Origin: Druceiella hillmani
Taxonomy: Eukaryota > Arthropoda > Insecta > Lepidoptera > Hepialidae
Length of the DNA stretch: 64,000 nucleotides
Assembly: GCA_039881145.1 (NCBI GenBank)
Contig: JAYKKI010000156.1
Span: forward strand, 5,001 to 69,000
Direction: 5' to 3'
In this document: positions 1-11,378 of the stretch, one piece after another
Numbering within the stretch: the first letter of the stretch is position 1
Layout: each line of letters begins with the position of its first letter
Position numbers and translations under genes: made by a program
Notes under the pieces: generated by a model
What the model saw: only the letters and a program-made list of their open reading frames with translations
Told to the model about the DNA's origin: nothing
Database searches by the model: none

Positions 1-770
1 ATGAAACCACCCTCCTAGTGTCAACAAAAGATGAAATCGAGTCTCTCCTACAACGACTGGAGACCACAGCATTGGAGTTTGGGCTTACAATCAATCACGA
101 TAAGACTAAAATGATGATTGTAGATCGTGATAACAATAACCAACCGAACATCCAAAATATAGCAGGATGCCAGGTAGAGAAGAGCTACGTATATCTGAGC
201 TCCACTATCGCTAATGATGGAGGTTGCAAGGATGAGTTTCGAAGACGTTGCGTCGTGACGAAATCATCAGTAGAAAAACTCACAAAGATCTGGAAAGACT
301 GCAGAATAACCAGAAACACAAAGGTTCGACTTATGAAATGCCTGGTCTTTCCGATTTTTCTATATGGAACTGAGACGTGGACGCTGAGGATGCAAGACCG
401 CCACAAAATTGACACGCTGGAAATGTGGTGCTGGAGGCGTTTGCTTAGGATCCCATGGACCGCGCACCGAACCAACGTCTCGATCCTCAAGGAACTTAAC
501 ATCAAAGAGAGATTATCGTCGACTGTGCAATTGCGAATCCTCAAATTCTTTGGACTTGTCACCCGTAACGAGGACTCCATGGAACGACTAGTGGTGCAAG
601 GTAAAGTCGAAGGCAAACGATCCCGCGGACGCTCTCCCACACGGTGGACAGACCTAATAAACTCTGCGACGCATTCCAGTGTAAATGACTGCTCTCACTC
701 CGCAAAACACCGAACTACATGGCGTCACATCGCAAGGGCGGCAGTGGCGAAGGAACCGGCCGAATCATGA
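1..770 (+). CDS. LINE reverse transcriptase, C-terminal part (partial)
   Basis: About 255 codons of a retrotransposon ORF2, continuous from the left edge (reading GAA ACC ACC CTC CTA at base 3) to the stop at 768-770. Visible family landmarks in order: a thumb-like stretch (GLTINHDKTKMM), VYLSSTIANDGG, FPIFLYGTETWTL, MWCWRRLLRIPWTAHRTN, and a terminal RGRSPTRWTDLI block. These match the RTE/bovine-LINE type of reverse transcriptase, which copies element RNA at a nicked target site. The first visible residues, E-T-T-L-L, align with the D-D-T-T-L-L catalytic motif. If that alignment is right the second catalytic Asp is Glu, so the enzyme may be dead; the preceding codon is cut by the window edge. 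There is no real start codon inside the window. The minus-strand ORF at 185-640 is a shadow of this frame. Confidence 0.85.
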   Translation, partial: ETTLLVSTKDEIESLLQRLETTALEFGLTINHDKTKMMIVDRDNNNQPNIQNIAGCQVEKSYVYLSSTIANDGGCKDEFRRRCVVTKSSVEKLTKIWKDCRITRNTKVRLMKCLVFPIFLYGTETWTLRMQDRHKIDTLEMWCWRRLLRIPWTAHRTNVSILKELNIKERLSSTVQLRILKFFGLVTRNEDSMERLVVQGKVEGKRSRGRSPTRWTDLINSATHSSVNDCSHSAKHRTTWRHIARAAVAKEPAES

Positions 771-815
771 TCACGACCACTCTGTCAAGAGTGCACGACT
801 AAGAAGAAGAATATA
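1..815 (+). mobile_element. RTE-like non-LTR retrotransposon, 3' portion (open at left edge)
   Basis: 3' end of an APE-type LINE. The reverse-transcriptase reading frame is already open at base 3 and runs to a TGA at 768-770. About 40 bases follow, ending in an AAG-rich stretch (aagaagaaga) near 803-812, as in many insect RTE-like elements. The next bases are an AT run, so the element probably ends near 815. The 5' part lies outside the window or was lost. The copy is relatively young: no frameshift or internal stop occurs in more than 250 codons, unlike every other coding relic in the window. Confidence 0.8.
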
Positions 816-940
816 TATATGTATTAATATAAAACATTAATTCGACAACTAATAATGAAATACTAATTATAAAACTATTAAGAGTTTTTGAAGTGATAAC
901 TTCTTTAGCATCGTTGTGATTTGAAAGTCGATGAAACGAA

Positions 941-1064
941 AAAGCGACAGTAAAAAGAGACAGACACATAAATTCATAAGATTTAACGTGGGAGAAAATG
1001 AAAAAGCGACAGTAAAAAGAGGCAGACACATAAATTCATAAGATTTAACGTAAGAGAAAATGAG
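941..1064. repeat. 62-bp tandem duplication, two copies
   Basis: Bases 941-1002 are repeated almost exactly at 1003-1064. Each copy begins AAAGCGACAGTAAAAAGAG and contains CAGACACATAAATTCATAAG. Only about three differences separate the copies, so the duplication is recent. No coding role is seen. Confidence 0.9.
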
Positions 1065-2272
1065 ATAGGAAGCATTATACAGTATTTCTTATGTTCGTGG
1101 TTCTCTTTGTGCTCTGCTTCGTACCCCCTCCACTCGTGTTTATCAAAGCATAGCGAGAGTTTGCTTGGGTCTCAGCGTTGTACGTGTGTTAATACGTGTT
1201 TATGCGCGCAATTGAAAATGATATTGTGAATAATGATTGTGAGTACTTGTATGTAAATTTTCATAAATTTTAAATTCGTGTGTATTCGATAATTTTCTGA
1301 ATTGAAAAAAAAACATAGATGTGCAAAAAAATTAAATGAGAGATTAATTTAATTTAATTATAAAATTAGATAAAATTTATCAATTTTATTTACATATTAT
1401 TGATAATAAAAACTTTTCTAATTATTTTAGTTTTTATCAAAATTAAAAATTGATTATAAACTTAAAATTTAAATTTAAAATTTTTGAAGGTTTCACTTCT
1501 ACCACTTGTGAATTGCACACATTATTTTTTTTTCAATAATTATTTATTATGAATTGAAAGATATAAATAAAATCTGTTATATGTCTAAATAACGAGACTT
1601 GTCAAGGTATACAGTAAGAAAACAGGCGCAACAGTAAAAAGTGGTAATTTGACATAAAATTACTTTAATGGCGTAAAATATCGCGGAACCAATTTTATTC
1701 GGCTAATAATAAAAAGAAATTAAATATTGTCTGGTCTTTAGGGATTTTTCCAAACATTCACAATTTTGTTTCTAAAATTACTTTTTTTTTAAATTCTATT
1801 AATTTTATTCTTTGAATAAATCTCCTAAATGTCAGAAAAAAAGGGTTTCGATTAAACCAAACAACTGCTAGCACTTATGATAGAGTTAAAAGGTAAATAT
1901 TTTTTGGTTTAATTTATTTGTAAAAGAAGAAACAACTTCCAACAGAAGTACATTTACAATCATAAACATTACAGAAATAAATTATTCTATTTTATTACAA
2001 ATAAATGTGATCTTGCTTGTTGGTTTTATTGGTATAAATTAATTCGCCGAATATTATAACAAGACAAGGAAGCTTATACGTTTGGAGAAGTACATGTCAT
2101 CCGATGATATGAATCTAACGAACTGGTGCCATTTTAATCTAGATAAAATTATGGAAAAATAATATACGTTTTAAATTGGTACTATGAATAATAAAAAAAA
2201 TAATATCAAAATAATATATTCATATTCCTAGGAAAGCAAGTAGTTTAATTATAAAAACACACAGACAATGGG
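1065..2272. other. No gene seen; GC-richer patch at 1085-1215
   Basis: AT-rich DNA without a supported ORF. A patch at about 1085-1215 (CCCCCTCCACTCGTG, GCTTGGGTCTCAGCG) is clearly less AT-rich than its surroundings. It could be an old repeat, a regulatory element or a small untranslated exon; the sequence alone does not decide. Bases 1300-2000 hold only homopolymer-rich AT sequence. Confidence 0.4.
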
Positions 2273-2412
2273 CTGGCCCACCTGAAGATGTTGTAATACA
2301 ACGAAACCTAGATCGTGGTAAAGAACTTAAAGAAAGTAAAAATAAGACTACATTACGTAGTTTCATTTATTTATCAATATTGAATTTCTATCAAATTAAC
2401 GCCAAATATATA
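2273..2412 (+). mobile_element. Hammerhead foldback family, copy A (left arm missing)
   Basis: Contains the right half of the family: the hammerhead motif (2278-2318), the AAAGAACTTAAAGAAAGTA segment, a TACGTAGTTTCAT block and the terminal AAATTAACGCCAAATATATA. The inverted left arm seen in copies C and D is absent, and bases before about 2273 do not match the family, as expected for a 5'-truncated insertion. I see no clear target duplication. Confidence 0.75.
2278..2318 (+). ncRNA. Hammerhead ribozyme motif, copy A (damaged stem III)
   Basis: Stem I strand CCAC (2278-2281), core CUGAAGA (2282-2288), one extra U, stem II GUUG/CAAC with a UAAUA loop, GAAA (2303-2306), then stem III and cleavage site at 2306-2314 and GUGG (2315-2318) closing stem I. 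Stem III reads ACC-UA-GAU, so one of its three pairs is lost (GGU expected). Activity is doubtful for this copy. Confidence 0.6.
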
Positions 2413-2568
2413 TACATTTAAATATACTAAAAATCAAAATCAGGAAAATATTGCTTCGCAAACTTTAATCCACGCCCCTGATTTGTAATTAAAGTTTCAA
2501 GGAGGAAATACAACTAAGACATGAATAAAACTATGAAATTAAGGTAAAAAGATCGGTTACCATCGTAG

Positions 2569-3310
2569 ATGATCTTTAATGCTGTTGATCAGCATAGTTT
2601 GAATTTTTTAATAACTCTTATAATTATTTATGCGATCTATGGGCTAATTCATTTTGCAATATTAACAGTGGTCTACTCTGAAAACGGATCTTCGGCACTT
2701 ATATTGATACCAGCATCTCACGCCTATTTTATTGATTATATTATATGTATATTTATATATATATATACATATATATGTATGAAAAATCGTAAGGTTTAAT
2801 TGTATGGATTTGAAAAACACAATTTTGTTACCATTTTTGATAATGTAGCTCCAGATTTCGCTGAAATATTTTATGTCCATTCCAGTCTCCGGAATTATTA
2901 AAATCAAAACTGCGATGTACTACGCAATATGTGTGCATACGAAATGTAGGGAATCCGCTTAGAGCAAGCCATACTGGTATTTGATAAGTTTTATTAAATT
3001 TGTCAAGACTTTTAAAGTTACCCTTTTTTCTGAAAACTTCCATATTTTAGAGACTATTATTTCCATCCAAACTGTGCCGCAACCATTTAGTAAAGCGATA
3101 CTTATGAATGGTCTTACAATTTCAGTGACATGCTTTGAATTCGCTCGTCTGTTGTCGACGCTTGCTTCAAACGCTTGCGCAATATCGAGCAAACCACAAC
3201 AGTCACAAAGGAACCTTGCGGTCTCTTTATTATGGACCTTCATATTCTTGTTCAAAGTACATATTTTGAATGACAATCTTGTTAATAAATATTATACTCT
3301 ACGGTCATGA
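2569..3310 (+). pseudogene. Hydrophobic protein-like stretches, possible chemoreceptor relic (weak)
   Basis: Two plus-strand open stretches lie close together. Bases 2569-2799 encode a hydrophobic segment (FLITLIIIYAIYGLIHFAIL) resembling a membrane helix. Bases 2981-3310 encode 109 residues, including CFEFARLLSTLASNACAISS and a hydrophobic LLWTFIFLFKVHIL. The composition is less AT-rich than the flanks. The mix of membrane-like segments and a C-terminal helix loosely recalls insect gustatory receptors, but the conserved C-terminal TYxxxxxQF motif is not visible and no splice pattern is convincing. Overlapping minus-strand ORFs of similar length exist. I regard it as an unassigned, possibly decayed coding region. 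Confidence 0.15.
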
Positions 3311-3603
3311 AACTATATTACATAAATAACGCGACCTTCATTGCATAAAATTATACTCCATGCATTATAAAATATAATAGGACAATATTTTGAAAGAAAA
3401 TATTTTCCGATGACATAAGTTTTATGCTTAATAAGAAAGATGCCATTTTAACTTTGCTGCTTACTACCAGATATACAATAACTACTACAGTGAAATATTC
3501 AGTTAAGTTGTAGGAAGGACAAATTCCTTCCTAACACAAATGTGACAAAGTTAATGCAGTTTATGTATATTTATTTCTTATGTATGCTTTGTATAATCGG
3601 GAA

Positions 3604-3617
3604 GGGGGGGGGGGGGG
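3604..3617 (+). repeat. Poly-G run, 14 consecutive G
   Basis: An uninterrupted run of 14 guanines, very unusual in DNA this AT-rich. It could form a G-quadruplex in the plus strand, or could be an assembly or polymerase artefact. Confidence 0.9.
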
Positions 3618-3657
3618 TGTCAAGGTCCCTTTTCATGTACATGCGATATAGTTTCTT

Positions 3658-3888
3658 ATGATCGTTGTGATCCATAATTTAAAATCACTCAACAAGTATT
3701 GGAAAGATCTGTTCATGGTTGATCGCGTCTATGTAGGAAAAAATTATAAATGTGGAAATCCGAAGGAGAAATACATCAATAAATTTCAATGGCAATTCGT
3801 AGATCATATTGGCCAAAGAATCGAGTCTGTCAATATCGAACCATGGCTTGAGGCGCTCCTTGAATATAAGGCTGATAAAATAGCCTAA
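3658..3888 (+). CDS. Unrecognised short ORF, 76 residues
   Basis: Starts at an ATG at 3658 and ends TAA at 3886-3888. The product contains HIGQRIESVNIEPWLEALLE and is less biased than random AT-rich translations. The opposite strand is also open (3685-3966, 93 residues), so the true strand, if any, is uncertain. I recognise no family. It may be a fragment of an old transposon or an exon. No splice sites or partners are evident. Confidence 0.15.
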   Translation: MIVVIHNLKSLNKYWKDLFMVDRVYVGKNYKCGNPKEKYINKFQWQFVDHIGQRIESVNIEPWLEALLEYKADKIA

Positions 3889-4329
3889 AAATGGTAGAAA
3901 ATCAGCTAAATATTGAAGGTGGAAAACCGTGGGTGGTATGCCTTGGTCAAGGCTGATTTCCATCAATGGATAGATTCCAAAATATACACAAAATTGCTTA
4001 TGGAACTCATATTTTATGAAATCTACATTCGCAACTTGCTTATATTTTTCCTTCAGTCATAGATTTTTCCTTCAAAGCAATCGAAATTCCAGTACATTTC
4101 ACACGAAGAGCGTATCCTCAAAAATTGACGCCAATTTTTGAGTTCTCATTTTACGGAACTTGACCATTGATTTATTTTGATTTTCTATTTTTGTCCATAT
4201 GTCTGATTATTAAAATCATTAAGTCATTAGAAATTCTGTTTCTCTTTAAATTTTATTTTACTCTTTAACTTTTTCGAATGTTGGACTACGACATAAAGTG
4301 ATTAGTAAAATATTATAGGTTTGGATTCA

Positions 4330-4560
4330 GGTTGCTTGGCATTTGATTTAAAATGTCAGTGTCTGATAAAATGCATGTTGGAATATTCAAACGTAAATTT
4401 ATCTTAAATTTTTCAAGTCTTGTTTTAGATATTTGATTTAAAACATTTGTATCTGGTAAATGCGCATTAGAACATGCAAAAGTAAGTTAACCTTTAAATG
4501 TTCTCCCAAATTAAAGATTTGATCTGAAACGTCTCAATGTGGTCAGATATTTATCGAAAT
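4330..4560. repeat. Three degenerate tandem copies of a ~90-bp unit
   Basis: The segment GCATTTGATTTAAAATGTC near 4339 recurs as ATATTTGATTTAAAACATT about 90 bases later, and again, more diverged, as AGATTTGATCTGAAACGTC near 4515. Between them, further similarity follows the same order (TCTGATAAAATGC vs TCTGGTAAATGC). An old minisatellite remnant. Confidence 0.55.
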
Positions 4561-5970
4561 ATAAAGGATAAGGCTAAGGCTAATAGGATTATTTTAAACT
4601 TTCTTAAGCCCTGATATTTTATTTGCAACATTTCTGTCTGGGGCTTGTTCCTCGATTGAGTGCTAATTTTTTTGTCTAGATATGCGTTATTAATTCATAT
4701 AATTTGACTAGTCCACTTTATTTTTTAAATATTTATGTGTTTCAAAACATTATTTTGAATAAATCCTGGTAAGTATGCTCAAAGTTAGAGTAGAACGCGC
4801 ACCATGAGCTTTTCATGTATACTAACTATTTACGAATATTGATATTGTATTTCGCCATGTAAATATGTCTCTTCTGAGCAAGATATTATTGCTATTATCC
4901 CTAAAAATAAAAAGATTTAAAATAATCGCTGCAATCTTCCGGTGAAGTTTTAATAAACTTTTAGTAAATATGTTTTCCTCTTATTTTAACTTTAGCAGTT
5001 TTAGAAAGGGAGGAGTGGGCGAGCGTATTTTTTTGGATATTTTCAACAATATATCTAGAACTACCTTAAGTAAATTTAAACTTTCTTTTAAAATCACACC
5101 TCGAAATCTTTACAATTTATTCTTTCACATAACATCTTATAATATAGAAATGTTTCTTACAAATGGTTTTCAAACATTAAATAAAAATATATTTGCATAT
5201 TAATACGCTTTATTACCATGCCAAATTCAAGCTTCTAAATCAAATACTTCTCCAATAAATTTTCTTGGAACATTTCTTACATAAAGTTCCTAAATAAATA
5301 ATTTTGAAATCCTTGTAGCTTCCTCTTTTTCTCCCCTCATAATGTACAATATGCAAAAATAGAATATTCGATTATTTTATTTGCTTCTGTAAAGACTGAA
5401 CGTAAATACTTTAAAGTAATTCTATTTATTTTATTGGAATAAAAGCAGACAAATAAACTTTAAATCCAGGCCAAATTTAAATCGGTTTTGAAGGAAAATT
5501 ACTCAAACAGACGGAGAGACTTTTATTTGTTTTGGTTTTTTCCCTTTATGGTATTATAAAGGAAATTTTATAAATTTATGTAGAACTTTCAAATATAAAA
5601 TTGTATACAAATCCACGTAATGGTATAAATGTTTTAACTATACAATCAACATATACAAATATACAAATCGACGCAAATATGTCATGGAAGATGAATAAAG
5701 AATTGCGTCCTATTGATCGAATCATTTCATATTTATTGCATGGGTAGAAATGGAAATGGGTTGTTTTTATAATATATTTATTGTGATCAATACATAACCA
5801 GTAATGTATTTGAACCTACAGAGTGAATCATAGTTTCACATACATTCACTTTTCATTCGGCAACGATATAATTTTAAATAAATATGTAAATGCGCAAAAT
5901 AAAATTTTTATGTATTCGACTAATTTAGAGTCTATGAAAGCCTAAAATATTATATATTGTGTTTACTATC

Positions 5971-6047
5971 TCCCCTAGCTTCCTCCGCGGTCTTCAAAGA
6001 CCTTTACTTTGTTCGCCAAACGACATTAGTCGTCGGAATCTAGGGGT
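5971..6047. other. Compact multi-stem structured element, ~75 nt
   Basis: Closing arms CCCCTAGCTTCC (5972-5983) and GGAATCTAGGGG (6035-6046) pair with a single mismatch. Inside are a short hairpin, GGTCTT-CA-AAGACC, and a second possible hairpin, CGAC...GTCG, in ACGACATTAGTCGTCG. The element is much more GC-rich than its surroundings. A 7-bp closing stem and total length near 75 nt recall a tRNA-like fold, but no credible T-arm or anticodon arm is present on either strand. It could be a small MITE or a structured RNA. Confidence 0.4.
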
Positions 6048-9000
6048 ATATCAGGGGAAATACTAAGTAAATAAATAAGCCGGTCTCTCTTTAACTTACA
6101 CCGTTTATGCAGTGTTATCCGATTTCTCTTACATTTTTATCACAGATCAGATTTCTATGTTCCAGATATTATGATAAACAATGCAAGCAAAGAAAAAACT
6201 ATTCCGATTCATATCGGCCCCGTTCCTGTGAATTGTAGCATGATATAATATCTTCGTCAAAGTTGTGGGTTTCAAAGAACCAAAAGACTTTTTGTAATCA
6301 GACATGCGGTTCAAGAAATCAGTGTGAACGAACTACAAACAGTATAATCGTACATATAAAAATTTATCTCAGAATGGATTATGTTGGTCGTACTGAAGAA
6401 AGTTCATAACATCATCTTAGCACTTAAAAATGTATTATTTAATTTTGAGATAACTTAGTTTTGACTTCGTCAGCTAATACTATATTTGGAAAAGTTTTGT
6501 ATATAAGGTACCTGCAGTTATCTAAATAAAATTATATTTCCACACCCTCTATAATGGCAAAATCATGTTAGAGTTTTGCCTATTCTTATTTGAGACTGAA
6601 TATTATATATATGTGTGATTAATTTAAACCACGACGATTGAAAGTTTGTTGTGTAAATTAAAATAATTAGTTATTATAGTTCCAAGCATTTTATAAAGTG
6701 AATATCAACATTACAAAATTATATTTTTAACATTATGTATGTCGATTTTAAACGTTAAATGTTTTATATTTATTATATTTATTATATTATATCTCACGAA
6801 ATACGTTAAAGTTCCATAAGGAGAATTTTATTTGTATTTATATATAAATAACAATTAAGGACTTATATTTTTGGACTATAAAGTTTAAAATTGTACCTCA
6901 CGAAATGGTTTGGTTATGAGAGATATTTCTTAAAGTATTTTTAATATTGAAACAATAATATTTGAGAACCTAAATTAGTTTGAAAGTTTCGAATTTTTAC
7001 TACATGGAAAGAGTTTTAATGGATGTATTTTTGAAGATTTGGGCCATCATATAACTAAACGTCAATATATCTTGGAAAAAAAAGATATATACAGAAGTTT
7101 CGCTATAGATAATCCTTTTATTTCCCTTCCTGCTGTTTAGCAGAATTGAATATACTAAAGAAATAATAATTATACCTGTATTTTTCTATCTACTTGAAAA
7201 ATCTTCCATCGATGGATTTATTTCCAATGAATAACGTTCTCCTCAATTTTCGATAACCGATATTTCTTTGATAACAAACGATCACTCCGTATTCTAAAGT
7301 ACATTGTTTATTTTCACGTATTGAAAGTTGCTAAAAGTTTCCAACATAAATTTGAACTTTTTTCCGAAGTTAAAGCCACAAGAGAATTAAAATAACAGTT
7401 TCGGCGGATATTTATGTGTTTCGTCAAAATTTCAAAGTTTGTGACCTGTAACAAAATGGTCATGGTCGGTATGACATGTCAAAAATACTCTTTCGTAAAA
7501 AATGGTAGTGACGAAGGATATTAGAAGTTTGCAAATTTTGTTTGCGCTGAATGGCACAGGTCTTTTTTTTCTTTGCCGTAACTAATGGATAAGATATCTG
7601 GTTTATAACAGTCACACTATTTTATTTCTATGGTTCGATAACTTGGGATTTTTTTCAATAAAAGTGGTCAATACACCTCTAAAACTGTATTGTTTTCACA
7701 GTTATAAGCGGAATATACAGTGAAAATATTAACAACTTGTAATACCAGGAAAGTCTAATAATAGACTTACAAAATTATTGCTTTGAAAAATTAAGCAGAT
7801 TTCAAATCATGAGAAAAGTTTGTTCCTTTGAAATATTAAATCAAATGTAGTTTGATGCTAAAATCAGTTTAGTTTAAAATGATTGAAAATACTACTTTAA
7901 CAGGAAGAAATCATCAAATTTAGTTTTATTGATTTTGGCACATATTTAAATAGGCAATCCATAACTCAAAACAATATATTTCCACATGATTATATTTAAT
8001 TTAATGAACAACAGAGTCCTGGCAGTTTGCATAGAAAACTAGATAGGTCCTTTTTAAAATAGAGCAGGTTCCCTTGAATTTAATTAACTAAGAAATTAAT
8101 TAATCTAAATACTTAATAAACAAAAATACATTCTGAATATTACATACAGTTCAATATTACCCACATTTATTAATCAAACATTACGTATGAACCGCCATTA
8201 AAAAGATAATTTCTACTACATATAAACTCTCATTTTATAACTCCAAAATATATGATTATAAATTTAATCATTTCATAACTTATCTGAGCAAATATTTAAT
8301 TGACGGATTATGATGGATTTAAATTTACCCTCTCGCTATTAGAATAGTTGTTTATTTATAAAAAAAGAGTAACAAGACAATTGTTATAGAGTTCCATTGT
8401 ATTAAAGAGACCCACTATTTTACGATTCCTGTACACGATAAATAATATAGTCGTAAAGTAAATTACATATATCTATATCCGTCCATAAGTATATCGACTA
8501 CAACGTTACCTCGAAAACATTTCTACTAAATTTTGAAACTTCACGTTAAGTTAGTTTAATTTCCAAGAAGTTCAATTGGAAAAGGAAGCTTAGAGATTTA
8601 AATCATTATTTGTAACATAAAAATGATTGCTTCTTATAAATTATGAGTCGCTTTACCACTATAAAACGTTCAGTTGATAGCTAAACGAAAATTTAGATTA
8701 AATTATGGACAAAGTTTTTTTTTGAGAAGGTAAAACAGCTTAGCTCGAAAATATTGCTTGTATAAAGTATAGTACACAAGACTTGAATTAACAGTCTCAC
8801 ATTTTCGTTTGTTATTTAGAACCTTCTTTCTGTACATATTAAATCTGATCTATCAATGCTCACTGAAAGTTTTTAAGACATTTTCTTAACCGCTGTTTCG
8901 TATATATTTATATATTTGCCATTACTTAAAAATGACTTTATTTTTTATGAGAATTCCCTTTCCTCGACTACTTTTTCTTAATAAATTTTTATATATTAAT

Positions 9001-10358
9001 TCACAATTATTCTAAATTTATTATTAGATAACTTTGTGCTCATTGAATAAAATGTCATCTTTTTCATATTAACCATGTACTTTTATAATCACGGCGCGAT
9101 TTAAATAAAATCAGATGAGATAATTTATTCACCGAGGTTTATATAGGATTCAATATGAATGCGTTGCGTGCGTGCGTTGACTTCCGTTACAGTTAGTGTA
9201 GCGACCTTTGCGTTATACGCCTCTCCTCTTTTACATTTACAGGTGCCCTTATTGATAGAAAGCTTTAGAGCAACTACCTCGACTTCAATATGAGACTAGA
9301 TGATAAATCATTACGATGAGATAAGACGAATGTCAAATTCACTCAATCAATTTTTCGTATTAATTTTTTCTTCTCGTAAATTTAGGTGTCCTTCTCGTAA
9401 CTCTTTTCGTGATTTTCGGGCACAAGTCCTTCATTGGAATTTTTCTTTCGATATAATTGAATAATTTTCGTCGTATTTTAAAATTATATTTCAAGTTTTC
9501 TCACGTGCATGTGCACCCACAAAAATACACATAACCGCCACATTCAACGTGGTACCGACTCCAAAAATCTCTATCAGTAGCAATATTTTGCAAATTTATT
9601 TGTTTGGAAAGGATGTCGAATCCTAAAATTTTTAACTAAATTATTTTATGTTTACCGACCTGAAAATAGGAGGAGGCTATCAATTCAAAATGTATGTATT
9701 TTATTTGTTTTTCATGTATGTAACTTGAAACATTAACGAATCTTCCTTATGTTTTTTTATTTAAAAGTTTCGGATAGGTTTTGGAATTGGTTTCGAATAG
9801 ATTTCACATAATGCATCGCCAAGATATTGGTTTTCCACTTTCTTACTTAGGATAAATCGAAAGAATTGAAATTCGGTGAGTTCGCTCCTCACTACTGAGG
9901 AGTTCCTGTCAATAAATTTTAGCTTCATCAACAGACTCTAGCCACTTTCAACAAGTAACTAAATAAATCGTGAAAATCAGAAAAGAGATCAAAGATCGAT
10001 GATTATTTTTTAACCATTGAGGAGTTGTTATCATTACCTTTTAGCTCCGTAATGACAACTATCATTGACTAAAATATTAAAAAGATCTGATATGAGTGCA
10101 AACTCGGTATCAAATTTCTCAAAGTAAACTTGTACTCTGATTCGTTAAGGTATATTTTAGAATATCTCCGGAAAGCACAGTTAGGCTATATATGGGAAGA
10201 GGAGAGTACTTAAAAGAAATGGATAATTTTGTGAAAAGTTTAGGAACTGCATCAACTAATTCATAAGCAATCATTTTTTTAATGGATGGTGATGCGTCCA
10301 TTAAATTTCAATTGGTTGATAAAGTAAGCTCTAATTCCTTTCATTATGTAAAATAAAG

Positions 10359-11378
10359 TATTAGTTCCGAATTAGAATTTAAAGTTGAAATAAAAAATAT
10401 GCTGATCCGAAACCATGCAATACTGTTTGAAATTTTCATTAAATTATTGTTTGCCATTGTTGGTATTTGCCAGAGTAAATTATAATCACTTTTATTGATT
10501 TTATTGTAATATTATTTTGTGTTTTGTGTATTAGTTCCGAATTAGAATTTAAAGTTGAAATAAAAAATATGCTGATCCGAAACCATGCAATATTGTTTGG
10601 AATTTTCATTAAATTATTGTTTGCCATTGTTGGTATTTGCCAGAGTAAATTATAATCACTTTTATTGATTTTATTGTAATATTATTTTGTGTTTTGTGTA
10701 TTAGTTCCGAATTAGAATTTAAAGTTGAAATAAAAAATATGCTGATCCGAAACCATGCAATATTGTTTGGAATTTTCATTAAATTATTGTTTGCCATTGT
10801 TGGTATTTGCCAGAGTAAATTATAATCACTTTTATTGATTTTATTGTAATATTATTTTGTGTTTTGTGTATTAGTTCCGAATTAGAATTTAAAGTTGAAA
10901 TAAAAAATATGTTGATCCGAAACCCTGCAATACTGTTTGGAATTTTCATTAAATTATTGTTTGCCATTGTTGGTATTTGCCAGAGTAAATTATAATCACT
11001 TTTATTGATTTTATTGTAATATTATTTTGTGTTTTGTGTATTAGTTCCGAATTAGAATTTAAAGTTGAAATAAAAAATATGCTGATCCGAAACCATGCAA
11101 TATTGTTTGGAATTTTCATTAAATTATTGTTTGCCATTGTTGGTATTTGCCAGAGTAAATTATAATCACTTTTATTGATTTTATTGTAATATTATTTTGT
11201 GTTTTGTGTATTAGTTCCGAATTAGAATTTAAAGTTGAAATAAAAAATATGCTGATCCGAAACCATGCAATATTGTTTGGAATTTTCATTAAATTATTGT
11301 TTGCCATTGTTGGTATTTGCCAGAGTAAATTATAATCACTTTTATTGATTTTACTATAATATTATTATGTGTATTTGA
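10359..11378. repeat. 170-bp satellite array, six copies
   Basis: The block TTAGTTCCGAATTAGAATTT starts at 10361, 10531, 10701, 10871, 11041 and 11211, exactly 170 bases apart. Copies are nearly identical; the fourth carries the most visible changes, and the last diverges only at its 3' end (TTACTATAATATTATTATGT). Each unit contains a 62-codon minus-strand frame, but 170 is not a multiple of three, so the frame cannot run through and is a by-product. Unit length is close to nucleosome spacing, as in many satellite DNAs. High identity indicates recent amplification or homogenisation. Confidence 0.95.

Larger units (their letters stand above)
3967..10358. other. Long gene-free AT-rich stretch
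   Basis: No supported gene. Contents worth noting: degenerate ~90-bp repeats at 4330-4560; a structured 75-nt element at 5971-6047; a GC-richer patch at 9140-9300 with GCGTTGCGTGCGTGCGTTG and a pyrimidine tract ending in TTTACAG near 9242 that resembles a 3' splice site but leads into no long frame. The ORF at 4970-5203 shows no family features. Confidence 0.5.

Noticed and set aside
5971..6047. tRNA gene
   Set aside because: The length and 7-bp outer stem are suggestive, but neither strand has a proper T-arm with GGTTCRA-type B box, nor an anticodon arm.
10439..11307. Five identical 62-residue minus-strand ORFs as a small gene family
   Set aside because: They recur with the exact 170-bp satellite period, and the unit length is not divisible by three. 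They are an incidental frame in a tandem repeat.
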